A DNA stretch of 64,000 bases from Glacieibacterium arshaanense (GCF_004681125.1 NZ_SIHO01000001.1:1127149-1191148); one strand, 5' to 3'; shown: positions 45,232 through 53,280, numbered from the stretch's first letter. The notes: a model not told the origin generated them from the sequence alone. Made by a program: numbers and translations.

Positions 45232-45694
45232 GCCACGACGAATTTCCGGCCAGCGGATATCCCCGCCCCGGTCCATCGTCCTCGCAATCTGTTCCCGCAC
45301 CGCCACGGTGGGGGAAATCCTCTTCCCGGTAACGGCTTCCTTGGGTGGGTTGCTTGGTTACCGGGAAGAGGCAGGCTTTGTGTCGCTGGTCGAGGTAGCC
45401 GGTAGCGGAGGGCGACGGCTTCCAAGGCCGAACGCGTATATCACGCTGTAGTTCACGCGTTTTTTGGACGCATTTAGTGCAGACGTAAGTGCCCTCCTTG
45501 GAACACTTGGAGCTGAAGTCCTCGACCTGACAGAGCGCGGGGCTGAAAAGCGCGGCGGTGAAACGACACGTCCGGGTACGCAAGTGGCGATCGTGGGCCC
45601 GGACAGGTTGGACGGGAAACACCCATTTCCCGTCGCCTTGATGAACTTACTAACCGATTCGGTTCGTGAAGTCAAGTGAAATCGCGCCAGCGGC
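45232..45694. other. Unassigned gap with a strong inverted repeat
   Basis: About 463 bases between ogt and the YbhN-like gene. Contains the 15-bp inverted repeat described separately. Frames on both strands are weak: the plus-strand frame 45464-45679 starts with TTG and has no ribosome-binding site, and a minus-strand frame carries a CSKEGTYVCTKC-like segment without a full domain. No tRNA or known RNA was recognised. Confidence 0.45.
45319..45371. repeat. 15-bp perfect inverted repeat with 23-base loop
   Basis: CCTCTTCCCGGTAAC at 45319-45333 and GTTACCGGGAAGAGG at 45357-45371. No T run follows, so it is not a standard terminator. It could be a processed RNA hairpin or end of a small mobile element. 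It is not similar to family A or B repeats. Confidence 0.8.
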
Positions 45695-46729
45695 TCAGTC
45701 GCCCGCAGCCGCCTCAAGCTTCGCAACGCGCCGGCGGTCGCGGAATGCCACAATCTCGGTCCACGCCAGCAGCGCCAGCCCGAGCATGAATGGAATCAGC
45801 GTGTAGATGACGCGGAACAGGAACAGCGCGGCGAGCAACGGCGCCTTGGGCGCGTCGGGCAGCAGCAGCAGCGTGACGGCTTCGAACACCCCCAGCCCGC
45901 CCGGCGAATGGCTCATCGCGCCGACGATCATCGCCACAGCATAGACCGTCAGGAAGGTGGCAAACCCCGGCAGGCCCACATCAGGCAGCAGCACGTACAG
46001 CGCGGCGGCGGCAAACCCCAGGTCGAACGCGCCGAGCAGGATCTGGATGCCGGTCTCGCGGCCGTTGGGCAGGTAGAGCACATGGCCGAACGCCTTGAGC
46101 GGGTGGCGCCACAGCGCCGCGAGCAGCCAGTAGCCCGCCGCACCCGCCAGCAGCAGCACGCCGGCCCAGCGCTCGATGCCGGGCAGATAAGCCGAATATT
46201 GCGCGAACGGCCCCGACAATTCGGGCGAAATCACCAGCCCGACGCCCGCCAGCATGACGATACCGAGCCAGAAGGTGAAGCCGCACAGCCCGATGATCAG
46301 CGCCACATCGATCGGCGTCACCCCGACGCGCGTGTACATCCGGTACCGCACCGAGCCGCCGGTCAGCACCGTCAGCCCGAGCGTGTGGCTCATCGTGTAG
46401 CTGGTGAACGACGCCAGCGCGATCAGCTGGTAGCGCAGCGTGTAGCCGAGGTGGCGCACCGCGAACCAGTCATAGCCGGTCAGCAGCACATAGCTCATGA
46501 AGGCAAAGAACGCCGACATTATCAGCGTCGTCGTCGGCGTCGCGTGCACCGCGGCGACGATGTCGGCAATCCGCACCTCGTCGGCGATGCGCATCAGCGC
46601 GAAAATCGCGAGCGCCAGCACCAGCATGCCGGCCAACGCGCCCAGCGTGTTGGTCAGGCTCAGGCGCCGCTTGGGCACCGGAGGCAGCAGGTCAGGCGAA
46701 GTTGAGGTCAAACCTGAAATGCTCCGCAC
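45695..46729 (-). CDS. YbhN/MprF-N-like multi-pass membrane protein
   Basis: 344 residues, or 338 with a TTG at 46711. About eight hydrophobic helices, e.g. LGALAGMLVLALAIFALM, TLIMSAFFAFMSYVLLTGYD and VALIIGLCGFTFWLGIVMLAG. The family (LPG-synthase TM region, UPF0104) includes the flippase half of MprF. The conserved TLGLTVLTGGSVRYRMY and SHSPGGLGVFEAV blocks are present. Soluble aminoacyl-transfer domain absent. Start uncertain: GTG 46729 is used because the frame beyond reads into the tRNA gene. Confidence 0.8.
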   Translation of the reverse strand: MRSISGLTSTSPDLLPPVPKRRLSLTNTLGALAGMLVLALAIFALMRIADEVRIADIVAAVHATPTTTLIMSAFFAFMSYVLLTGYDWFAVRHLGYTLRYQLIALASFTSYTMSHTLGLTVLTGGSVRYRMYTRVGVTPIDVALIIGLCGFTFWLGIVMLAGVGLVISPELSGPFAQYSAYLPGIERWAGVLLLAGAAGYWLLAALWRHPLKAFGHVLYLPNGRETGIQILLGAFDLGFAAAALYVLLPDVGLPGFATFLTVYAVAMIVGAMSHSPGGLGVFEAVTLLLLPDAPKAPLLAALFLFRVIYTLIPFMLGLALLAWTEIVAFRDRRRVAKLEAAAGD

Positions 46730-46753
46730 GCCAAACGCTCGAGTGGGCGACAC

Positions 46754-46828
46754 TGGTGGGCCCGGAGGGGCTCGAACCCCCAACCTAGCCGTTATGAGCG
46801 GCCTGCTCTACCATTGAGCTACAGGCCC
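46754..46828 (-). tRNA. tRNA with CAT anticodon, probably tRNA-Ile2 (or Met)
   Basis: 75 bases including an encoded CCA. Acceptor arms GGGCCTG and CGGGCCC (one T-G pair), D-arm TAGCTCAATGGTAGAGCA, anticodon loop CTCATAA, T-arm GGGGGTTCGAGCCCC. The anticodon stem-loop (GCCGCTCATAACGGC) resembles lysidine-modified tRNA-Ile2 more than elongator tRNA-Met, but the distinction is inferred. The YbhN-like gene begins 25 bases downstream. Confidence 0.93.
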
Positions 46829-46902
46829 GACCGTGCCGGATGCATGCGGTAGCGCGAAGCGCGGCGTGGGGCAAGCGTGCGGGGGCACCGAGCGCGCGGC
46901 AC

Positions 46903-46940
46903 AAAAAAATTGGGCCGGGTGCGCGTGGCACCCGGCCCAG
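46903..46940 (-). terminator. Rho-independent terminator of the candidate small RNA
   Basis: Minus strand: CTGGGCCGGGTGCC, a short loop, then GGCACCCGGCCCA followed by a T run (A7 at 46903-46909 on the plus strand). The stem is about 13 base pairs and mostly G-C. No protein gene precedes it within 360 bases on that strand, which argues for an RNA gene. Confidence 0.85.
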
Positions 46941-47060
46941 TGGAATTTGGGTGATCCGACAGGCAGCCGAAGCCGCGCGGATCAAGTTCTGACCTCAAGG
47001 GGGGAGGAGCGGCCAGAAACACCCGTCGGGCACCGCAGGGGGGAGGAGCGGTGCCGGACA
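46903..47060 (-). ncRNA. Candidate small RNA with two CUCCUCCC-type loops
   Basis: On the minus strand a hairpin GGCACCGC/GCGGTGCC (47029-47055) exposes TCCTCCCCCCT in its loop. A second hairpin (46986-47020) with stem GTTTCTGgcc/ggtCAGAAC exposes GCTCCTCCCCCCTTGA. A third weak stem follows (GATCCG/CGGATC, 46953-46983), and the transcript ends in a strong rho-independent terminator. Loop motifs of this type pair with Shine-Dalgarno sequences and are the hallmark of the cuckoo/CcsR small RNAs of other alphaproteobacteria. The 5' end is approximate; promoter not identified. Confidence 0.7.
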
Positions 47061-47183
47061 TTCGCTGCCGAAGCAGCAACAATGACCCTATGCCCGATTC
47101 ATATTTGAGAGAGCAGTCGTTTATGCTGCAGTGCAGCTATGCAGCGGATGCATGGCTGCGCGAGGGTTGTCGAGGAAGTTCAA

Positions 47184-47216
47184 GGGCCTCCGGCGGGCAG
47201 GCCGCAGGCCTGCACC
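47184..47216. repeat. Left half of family A repeat, copy A4
   Basis: GGGCCTCCGGCGGGCAGGCC then GCAGGCCTGCACC, matching the left arm of copies A1 to A3. No partner arm follows within 100 bases; the matching right arm is at 47771-47804 on the far side of the 101-residue membrane protein gene. Confidence 0.85.
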
Positions 47217-47305
47217 ATTTGTTTGGGGCTGGTGTGTCGGGAATGACCGGAATGGGGTGGGAAGCTGAACTTCAGGTATTTGTCCGGTAGTACAAATTCC
47301 AGACG

Positions 47306-47611
47306 TTAGCTTGGAATCGCTTGGAGCAATTCATCAACAAAGAGCCACACACCCATGGCGAAAACCAGCGAGAAAAATCCGATGAAAGCCCAAAACCCCA
47401 ATGGGTTAGTGCTACGGACCAAATCATGCCGGCCAAACAAGAATATCACCTTATCCTGTTTTAGGGTGGTCAGTATGACACTCATGGGGACAAGGATCAT
47501 GATAAGGCTACGAGTGATATGATAGCCGAAAATAGATGTGAAGATGCCAAGCAGCACCAGCCCGACGACAACGCGCCACACCTCAATTTGCAAAGTTGAT
47601 TTCCCAATCAC
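47306..47611 (-). CDS. Small AT-richer membrane protein of unknown function
   Basis: 101 residues with three hydrophobic segments: VWRVVVGLVLLGIFTSIF, SLIMILVPMSVILTTL and FWAFIGFFSLVFAMGVWLF. The charged loop KQDKVIFLFGRHDLVRS lies between. GTG 47611 is the start. The DNA is visibly AT-richer than its surroundings and codons differ from the neighbours, indicating transfer. It lies between the two separated halves of a family A repeat. No family recognised. Confidence 0.65.
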   Translation of the reverse strand: MIGKSTLQIEVWRVVVGLVLLGIFTSIFGYHITRSLIMILVPMSVILTTLKQDKVIFLFGRHDLVRSTNPLGFWAFIGFFSLVFAMGVWLFVDELLQAIPS

Positions 47612-47721
47612 GTTTGCAGGCTAGCATCTATTCCAATGTCCGCAACTGGGAAACAAAGCCAACGATTTGAATGTCTGGAACGGGGTCGTTAGCCGACAGG
47701 CAGCTAAAGCCCACCCCCCGC

Positions 47722-47742
47722 CCCCTCCCTTGCAGGGAGGGG
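47722..47742. repeat. Short palindrome next to A4 right half
   Basis: CCCCTCCCT, TGC, AGGGAGGGG: a 21-base perfect hairpin in the gap between the AT-richer gene and the LysR gene, in a C/G-rich run. Resembles common sphingomonad intergenic hairpins. No T run. Confidence 0.7.
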
Positions 47743-47770
47743 AGCAGCCAGTATGCGGCGCGAAACAACC

Positions 47771-47804
47771 GGGTGCAGGGGTCACCCCTGCCCGCAGGAG
47801 GCCC
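47771..47804. repeat. Right half of family A repeat, copy A4
   Basis: GGGTGCAGGGGTCACCCCTG then CCCGCAGGAGGCCC, matching the right arm of A1 and A3 with few differences (GCAGG instead of GCCGG). Its left partner is at 47184-47216. Confidence 0.85.
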
Positions 47805-47823
47805 TTCGCGAACCTCCCTTCCC

Positions 47824-48741
47824 CTACGCCGTCGGGTCGCGCGTCAGATCGAGCGCTTCGAGCGTCATGCGTTGCACGAGGAAGTCGCGCAGCACGCCGA
47901 CGCGCACCGATTTGCGCAGTTCGGAGGGGTAGACGAAATAGGTGCGGAAGACGGCGCCTTCGACGTCGGGCAGGATTGGTTTGACGCGCCCCGAGAAGCG
48001 GATGAGGTAGCTGGGGAGTGCGGCGATGCCGGCGCCGGCTTCGACGGCTTGCAAAACCCCGAAGCTGTTGTTGATGGTCAGCACCGGCACGCGCTGCGGC
48101 GCGTCGGGGCCGACTTCGAGGATCCAGTTGATGCCTTTGAGCGCATCGGGGGCCGAGGCGCCATAGGCGAGCAGCCGGTGGCCATCGAGGTCTTCGAGCG
48201 TTTTGGGCTCGCCGTAGCGTTCGAGGTAGGCGGGCGACGCGCACATGCGGTGGCGGATCGGCACCAGCGGTTTCTGGATGAGGTCGCTTTGGCGCGGCGC
48301 GTGGAAGCGGATGGCGACATCGGCCTCGCGCTTGGCCAAATCGACATCGCTGTCGCCGAGAAGCATGGTGACGGTGATATCGGGATAAAGATCGAGGAAA
48401 TCGACCATTTGGCGGGCCAGCCAGGTCGACCCGAAGCTGACGGTGGTGGCGAGGCGGATTTCACCGGTGGGACGGTCGCGCGACGCCTCGATACTCGCCT
48501 GGGTGCGGTCGACCGCCTCGGCCATGTCGCGCGTTGCCTGGTGGAGCTGTTCGCCTTCGTGCGTCATTGCGAGGCCGCGGGCGTGGCGGTGGAACAGCTT
48601 GGCGTTGATGCTCGATTCGAGCGTCTGGATCTGGCGGCTGAGCGCCGGCTGGCTCATGTGCAGGCGCCGCGCCGCTTCGGTGAAGCTGCCGGCTTCGGCA
48701 ACGGCATGAAACAGCCGCAGGCGTTCCCAGTCTAGCTGCAT
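47824..48741 (-). CDS. LysR-family transcriptional regulator
   Basis: 305 residues. N-terminal winged helix-turn-helix: RLFHAVAEAGSFTEAARRLH, then MSQPALSRQIQTLESSI. The substrate domain follows (GEIRLATTVSFGSTWLARQM). ATG 48741 is directly after the trxB stop (2 bases), so both are one transcript and the regulator may respond to redox state. This trxB-LysR order is common in sphingomonads. Confidence 0.93.
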   Translation of the reverse strand: MQLDWERLRLFHAVAEAGSFTEAARRLHMSQPALSRQIQTLESSINAKLFHRHARGLAMTHEGEQLHQATRDMAEAVDRTQASIEASRDRPTGEIRLATTVSFGSTWLARQMVDFLDLYPDITVTMLLGDSDVDLAKREADVAIRFHAPRQSDLIQKPLVPIRHRMCASPAYLERYGEPKTLEDLDGHRLLAYGASAPDALKGINWILEVGPDAPQRVPVLTINNSFGVLQAVEAGAGIAALPSYLIRFSGRVKPILPDVEGAVFRTYFVYPSELRKSVRVGVLRDFLVQRMTLEALDLTRDPTA

Positions 48742-48743
48742 CG

Positions 48744-49688
48744 CTAGCTTGGCGCGTGCGCGAGGAAGCGTTCAGCCTCGAGCGCGGCCATGCAGCCCAT
48801 GCCGGCGGCGGTGACGGCCTGGCGGAAGACCTTGTCCTTGACGTCGCCGGCGGCGAACACGCCGGGCACCGAGGTGGCGGTCGAGTCGGGGGCGGTGAGC
48901 AGATAGCCTTCGCTGTCCATGTCGAGCTGGCCGACGAACAATTCGGTGGCGGGCGTGTGGCCGATGGCGACGAACAGCCCGTCAACCGCGAGCGTGTTGC
49001 GTTCACCGGTGACGGTGTCGCGCAGCGTCAGCCCGGTGACGCCGACGGGTTCATGCGTGCCAGTGATTTCGGTGACTTCGGCGTTCCAGATCATCTCGAT
49101 TTTCGGGTGGGCGAGCACGCGCGCCTGGTTGGTCTTGTCGGCGCGCAGCTCGTCGCGGCGGTGGATCAGGTAGACCTTGGTGGCGAAGTTGGTGAGGAAC
49201 AGCGCCTCTTCGACCGCGGTGTTGCCGCCGCCGACGACGGCGACGACGCGGCCGCGGTAGAAGAAGCCGTCGCAGGTCGCGCATGCCGAAACGCCGTGGC
49301 CACGGAAGGTCAGCTCGGTGTCGAGCCCGAGCCAGCGCGCCTGCGCGCCGGTGGTGATGATGACAGTGTCGGCACTGTAGCGCGTGCCCGAGTCGCCGTT
49401 GGCGATGAAGGGCCGCTTCGACAGATCGATATCGAGGATGATGTCGCTGACCAGTTCGGCGCCGACGTGTTCGGCCTGTTCGGCCATCTTGAGCATCAGG
49501 TCGGGGCCCTGGATTGTGCTTTCACCGGGCCAGTTTTCGACTTCGGTGGTGATGGTCAGCTGGCCGCCGGGCTGCAGGCCCTGCACGAGCACCGGCGCCA
49601 ATGCCGCGCGGGCGGCATAAACGGCAGCGGTATAGCCCGCCGGGCCGGAACCGATGACGAGGACCTTGGCATGTTTGACGTCGGACAT
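48744..49688 (-). CDS. trxB: Thioredoxin reductase
   Basis: 314 residues. FAD site VLVIGSGPAGYTAAVYAARA, redox-active CATC in VSACATCDGFFYRG, NADP site VVGGGNTAVEEALFLTN and the C-terminal GVFAAGDVKDKVFRQAVTAA. Reduces thioredoxin with NADPH in the cytoplasm. ATG 49688 (MSDVKHAKVLVIG) was preferred to an upstream in-frame ATG. First gene of a unit with LysR; divergent to the Lrp gene across an AT-rich gap. Confidence 0.97.
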   Translation of the reverse strand: MSDVKHAKVLVIGSGPAGYTAAVYAARAALAPVLVQGLQPGGQLTITTEVENWPGESTIQGPDLMLKMAEQAEHVGAELVSDIILDIDLSKRPFIANGDSGTRYSADTVIITTGAQARWLGLDTELTFRGHGVSACATCDGFFYRGRVVAVVGGGNTAVEEALFLTNFATKVYLIHRRDELRADKTNQARVLAHPKIEMIWNAEVTEITGTHEPVGVTGLTLRDTVTGERNTLAVDGLFVAIGHTPATELFVGQLDMDSEGYLLTAPDSTATSVPGVFAAGDVKDKVFRQAVTAAGMGCMAALEAERFLAHAPS

Positions 49689-49903
49689 TCGCGCAGATTC
49701 CTTGTTTGCGACTTCTCTAGCGCCAATGGCCAAGCGTTGCCTAGTGGAAGTGGCTGACACCGGTCGAGAGCACCGGAATCGCGTGATTTGTGCGTGCGTT
49801 TGACAAAAATGCGTGAATTATTGCCATTCTCCGCAATATAATTATAAATGCCGGCATACGGCACACGCAACGCCACATACCGTCTGTATCCAAGGATTTT
49901 CGC

Positions 49904-50383
49904 ATGCACCGGTCCCGCCAGCCGCTCGATCAGATCGACCGCGTCATCCTGAGCCACCTGCAGAACGAAGGCCGAATCACCAACGTCGAACTTGCCGAGC
50001 GCGCCGGGCTGACAGCCCCGCCCTGCCTGCGCCGCGTCCGCGCGCTGGAAGAAGGCGGCGTCATCCGCGGCTATCACGCCGACCTCGACGCCGACTCGCT
50101 GGGCTACGGCATCACGGTGTTCGCTATGGTCAGCCTGAAGAGCCAGGCCGAAGCCGACCTGCGCGCCTTCGAGGAGCATGTCGCGGCGCTGCCGCAGGTC
50201 CGCGAATGCCACATGCTCAACGGCGAGATCGACTTCATTCTGAAGGTCGCAGCGCATGACCTGCAGGAGTTTCAGCGGTTTCTGACGACATCGCTGACGC
50301 CGGCGCCGAATGTTGCGAGTGTGAAGACGTCGCTGACGATCCGGACGTCGAAGTCGCTGCCCGGGGTGCCGGTGGATTTATAG
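49904..50383 (+). CDS. Lrp/AsnC-family transcriptional regulator
   Basis: 159 residues. N-terminal winged helix (LDQIDRVILSHLQNEGR, NVELAERAGLTAPPCLRRVR) and the RAM ligand domain (YGITVFAMVSLKSQ, VRECHMLNGEIDFILKV). Likely a leucine-responsive type regulator; its targets are not obvious. The upstream gap (49800-49850) is AT-rich with TATAAT at 49837-49842 and a weak TGAATT -35-like element, the likely promoter. Confidence 0.93.
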   Translation: MHRSRQPLDQIDRVILSHLQNEGRITNVELAERAGLTAPPCLRRVRALEEGGVIRGYHADLDADSLGYGITVFAMVSLKSQAEADLRAFEEHVAALPQVRECHMLNGEIDFILKVAAHDLQEFQRFLTTSLTPAPNVASVKTSLTIRTSKSLPGVPVDL

Positions 50384-50491
50384 GCGCGGGATTGCACGAA
50401 CCAAGGTCGCTCATCCCGAGGTCGAGGGACGCGCTGAGGGGTCTGCGCGTCGCTATTAGACTGAGATAGAAAGTATCTATAAACTCGCGGA

Positions 50492-51358
50492 ATGCTTCCA
50501 GTTTCGCAATACATTGAGCGCCTGCGCTTTCGGTATGCCCCAAGTGTGGCTCATTGGCTCGTCGATTTGTCAACCTGGCGAGCACGCCGCACCTTGAATC
50601 GGGACAATCAACTCGGAATATTGGTCGACAATACAGTGCTCAGCCATGCAACGACCCACGAAACCGCATGGATCTCAACAGAACGAGCGGGATCGGGAAG
50701 CCAGACCATAGACTCCGGTTATGCTGCACGGATCGCCGTCCATCCGGCAAATTCCAATGATAGGGACTATCACCATATTCGTCAGCTTCCCGGCCTGATT
50801 TCGCTCTATCGCCAAGGGCTCATCCAGCTACACACTTCGGCGGAGTTGCAGGCTGAGCAATTTCGTAAACCTGCAGGGCTGTTTCGCGGCTATGGCTATT
50901 GCGACCATAATCTTTTCAGCAGTGTGAAGCTGGAAAGTATCGATGGCTATGTCTTCCCCGACCTCGGACCGAAGTGGATGAACCTGCCAAATGCAGGAGA
51001 TCAGCAACGCCGTAGGCTTGAAGCGCGCGCAGCATCTGATCCCGAATATGCGTCCCTTGTCGATGTGCTCGGACCGAGCAACAGCCAAGACGCATGGCAT
51101 ATTCGCACCGCTGAACAGAATGGCCTCTTCTGCTTCCTGACGATGGATTATCAGCTTTTGAAGAACCTAGAGGCTCAGAAAGGTGCGAAGCGCATAAAAG
51201 CCCTTCAAACGCGCGTGATGGCGCCATCCGAACTTGGACAGCATATTGGTTTGTTCCCCATCCCACCACATATTCTAAGCTATGCCGAGGCTAGTTTCCC
51301 CGTGCGCAGCGACCTGGCGTGGCCAGACGGGAAACGCAAAGGGCGAAAGAGACGCTAG
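50492..51358 (+). CDS. PIN-like-domain protein of unknown function
   Basis: 288 residues. Acidic residues of a PIN nuclease fold are suggested by GILVDNTVLSH near residue 45, DAWHIRTAEQNGLFCFLTMD with two Asp in the second half and a Glu near LHTSAELQ. No known family name. The DNA is less GC-rich than the flanks. The gene stands alone between the Lrp gene and tRNA-Val, next to a repeat. A lone PIN protein of this size is not a classic VapC toxin. An RNA- or DNA-cleaving role is inference. Confidence 0.65.
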   Translation: MLPVSQYIERLRFRYAPSVAHWLVDLSTWRARRTLNRDNQLGILVDNTVLSHATTHETAWISTERAGSGSQTIDSGYAARIAVHPANSNDRDYHHIRQLPGLISLYRQGLIQLHTSAELQAEQFRKPAGLFRGYGYCDHNLFSSVKLESIDGYVFPDLGPKWMNLPNAGDQQRRRLEARAASDPEYASLVDVLGPSNSQDAWHIRTAEQNGLFCFLTMDYQLLKNLEAQKGAKRIKALQTRVMAPSELGQHIGLFPIPPHILSYAEASFPVRSDLAWPDGKRKGRKRR

Positions 51359-51428
51359 AAGTGACACGCAATTGTTCGGTTATCAGATTTGTGCGCGAGC
51401 ACCATCCGAACAACAAAACATAAAGATA

Positions 51429-51545
51429 GTAAGGGCGGGTCGGCAAAGCCGCCCGTCGGACGGGTTCGCCGGCGTTCGCCGCCGCCCCGCCGGCCGCACG
51501 CGCCGCGAGTCGGCGCGCTACGGAAATTCGCAAGTGCGAATTGCC
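51429..51545. repeat. Dispersed GC-rich repeat, copy B2
   Basis: Same ordered blocks as the copy at 6966-7080: GGCAAAGCC, GGACGGGTTCG, CCGCCCCGCCGGCCG, GCGAGTC and GCTACGG. Its right end carries AATTCGCAAGTGCGAATT (51525-51542), an 8-bp inverted repeat. Lies between the PIN-like gene and tRNA-Val. Confidence 0.8.
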
Positions 51546-51567
51546 ATTGCGCGCGCGCCGCAGCGCG

Positions 51568-51643
51568 TGGTGGGCGATGACGGGCTCGAACCGCCGACCC
51601 TCTCGGTGTAAACGAGATGCTCTACCAACTGAGCTAATCGCCC
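51568..51643 (-). tRNA. tRNA-Val (TAC)
   Basis: 76 bases with encoded CCA. Acceptor arms GGGCGAT and ATCGCCC, D-arm TAGCTCAGTTGGTAGAGCA, anticodon loop TTTACAC (anticodon TAC), T-arm GGCGGTTCGAGCCCGTC. Flanked by a dispersed repeat on one side and the DUF6356-like gene on the other. Confidence 0.97.
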
Positions 51644-51770
51644 CGCGCAGTGCAGGTGGCGCGGACTTACCGGCTTAGGGGGCGCACTGCAAGCACCGCG
51701 CCCGGTATCGGCAATTGCAACGGCGCGCAAATTGCCCGAATAAGGCCTTACGTTCCACGGAGGCCACCGC

Positions 51771-51992
51771 ATGTTTGCCCGCCTGTTTGTCGACCACCCT
51801 GCCAGCGTCGGCGAAACCTATTTCCAGCACATGGGCGAATCGCTCAAGATCGGCGGGCGGCTGTTGCTTGCCGCGCTCGGCTGCGTCGTCCATGCCTTCG
51901 TGCCGGGGTGGTGCAAGACCACCGGCAGCACCGCGATCCTGACGCTCCACAAGGAAGTCATGCCGCGCCGCTTCGACCAACCGACGTTTTGA
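51771..51992 (+). CDS. Small DUF6356-like protein
   Basis: 73 residues. Starts MFARLFVDHPASVGETYFQH and contains a hydrophobic helix IGGRLLLAALGCVVHAFVPG, then CKTTGST. Matches the DUF6356 group common in sphingomonads, whose function is unknown. ATG 51771 follows CCACGGAGG, a good ribosome-binding site. It is probably in one transcript with the serine hydrolase gene 52 bases downstream. Confidence 0.82.
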   Translation: MFARLFVDHPASVGETYFQHMGESLKIGGRLLLAALGCVVHAFVPGWCKTTGSTAILTLHKEVMPRRFDQPTF

Positions 51993-52044
51993 TATAACCA
52001 ACCAACGAACAAGGCCAAATGGCTGACAATAAAGGGGAGTTCGC

Positions 52045-53268
52045 ATGACCAAACTCGGCTTTGACCGCAAGCGCCTGGCGGCAATCGATCCGTTCCTCAA
52101 CGACCGCTACGTCAAGCCGGGCCGCCTGCCCGGTACGCTGACGCTGGTGGCGCGCCGTGGCGAGATCGCCCACCTAGGCGTCACCGGCATGGCCGATGTC
52201 GAGCGCAAGAAGAAGCTCGCCGAAGACACCATCTTCCGCATCTACTCGATGACCAAGCCGCTGACGTCGGTGGCGTTCATGATGCTGGTGGAGGAAGGCA
52301 AGGTATCGCTCGACCAGCCGGTGCACCGCTACATTCCGGCGTGGAAGGACCTTGGCGTGTTCAAGGCCGGCACGCACAAGACCGGCTTCATGACGACGCC
52401 GACCAGCGGCCCGATGCGCATCGTCGACCTGCTGCGCCACACCAGCGGGTTGACCTATGGCTTCCAGAATCGCACCAATGTCGATGCCGCCTACCGTTCG
52501 GCGCGCATCGGCGAGATCGAAAAGGCCGGCACGCTCGACACGATGATCGCCGATCTGGCGAAGATTCCGCTTGAGTTCTCGCCCGGAACTGCCTGGAATT
52601 ACTCGGTGGCGACTGACATCCTGGGCTATCTCATCGGTGTCATTTCGGGGCAAAAGTTCGAAGATTTCCTGCACGACCGCATCCTCAAGCCGCTCGGCAT
52701 GAAAGACACCGGCTTCCATGTGCCGGCCGACAAGGCGCACCGTTTCGCCGCCTGCTACACGCCGACGCCCAAGGGCGGCATGGACTTGCAGGACGATCCG
52801 ACGAAGAGCCCCTATCTGGCGCCGCCGTCGTTCGTGTCGGGCGGCGGCGGGCTGGTTTCAACCGCCGCCGACTATCTCAAATTCGCGCAGGCCATGCTCA
52901 ACGGCGGCGTCCATATCGACGGCAAGCATCGCCACCGCCTGATCAGCCGCAAGACGCTCGACCTGATGACCGCCAACCACCTGCCCGGCGGCGTCGACCT
53001 GCCGGCGCTGTCAAAGTCGCTGTTCAGCGAAGCGCAGTATGACGGCACCGGCTTTGGCCTCGGCTTCGCCACCAGCACCAGCGCCGCACGCACGCTGATG
53101 CCGGGCAGCGACGGCGACTATTTCTGGGGCGGCGCCGCCAGCACCTTCTTCTGGATCGACCCGAAAGAAGACCTGATCGCCATCTTCATGACGCAGCTCA
53201 TCCCGTCATCGACCTATCCGGTGCGCAATGAACTGCGGACGATGATTTATTCGGCATTGGACGACTGA
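52045..53268 (+). CDS. Serine hydrolase (beta-lactamase/EstB family)
   Basis: 407 residues, no signal peptide. The serine-xx-lysine active site is YSMTKPLTSV, the tyrosine motif is WNYSVATD and GGLVSTAADYLKFAQAM is a typical late block. This architecture fits esterases and penicillin-binding-like hydrolases of class C, such as EstB. Substrate unknown. ATG 52045 is preceded by AAAGGGGAG. Confidence 0.9.
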   Translation: MTKLGFDRKRLAAIDPFLNDRYVKPGRLPGTLTLVARRGEIAHLGVTGMADVERKKKLAEDTIFRIYSMTKPLTSVAFMMLVEEGKVSLDQPVHRYIPAWKDLGVFKAGTHKTGFMTTPTSGPMRIVDLLRHTSGLTYGFQNRTNVDAAYRSARIGEIEKAGTLDTMIADLAKIPLEFSPGTAWNYSVATDILGYLIGVISGQKFEDFLHDRILKPLGMKDTGFHVPADKAHRFAACYTPTPKGGMDLQDDPTKSPYLAPPSFVSGGGGLVSTAADYLKFAQAMLNGGVHIDGKHRHRLISRKTLDLMTANHLPGGVDLPALSKSLFSEAQYDGTGFGLGFATSTSAARTLMPGSDGDYFWGGAASTFFWIDPKEDLIAIFMTQLIPSSTYPVRNELRTMIYSALDD

Positions 53269-53280
53269 CAGGGTCAAAGA

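Noticed and set aside
45464-45679. 71-residue plus frame in the gap after ogt
   Set aside because: TTG start, no ribosome-binding site, no family; the competing strand is equally open.
46785-46985. Short minus-strand frame ending SSMVEQAAHNG
   Set aside because: Translation of the tRNA gene, a common false ORF.
48756-49757. 333-residue plus-strand frame over trxB
   Set aside because: Antisense to trxB; no homology-like blocks.
51518-51772. Minus-strand frame containing LAQLVEHLVYTERVGGSSP
   Set aside because: Well-known false frame reading through a tRNA-Val gene.
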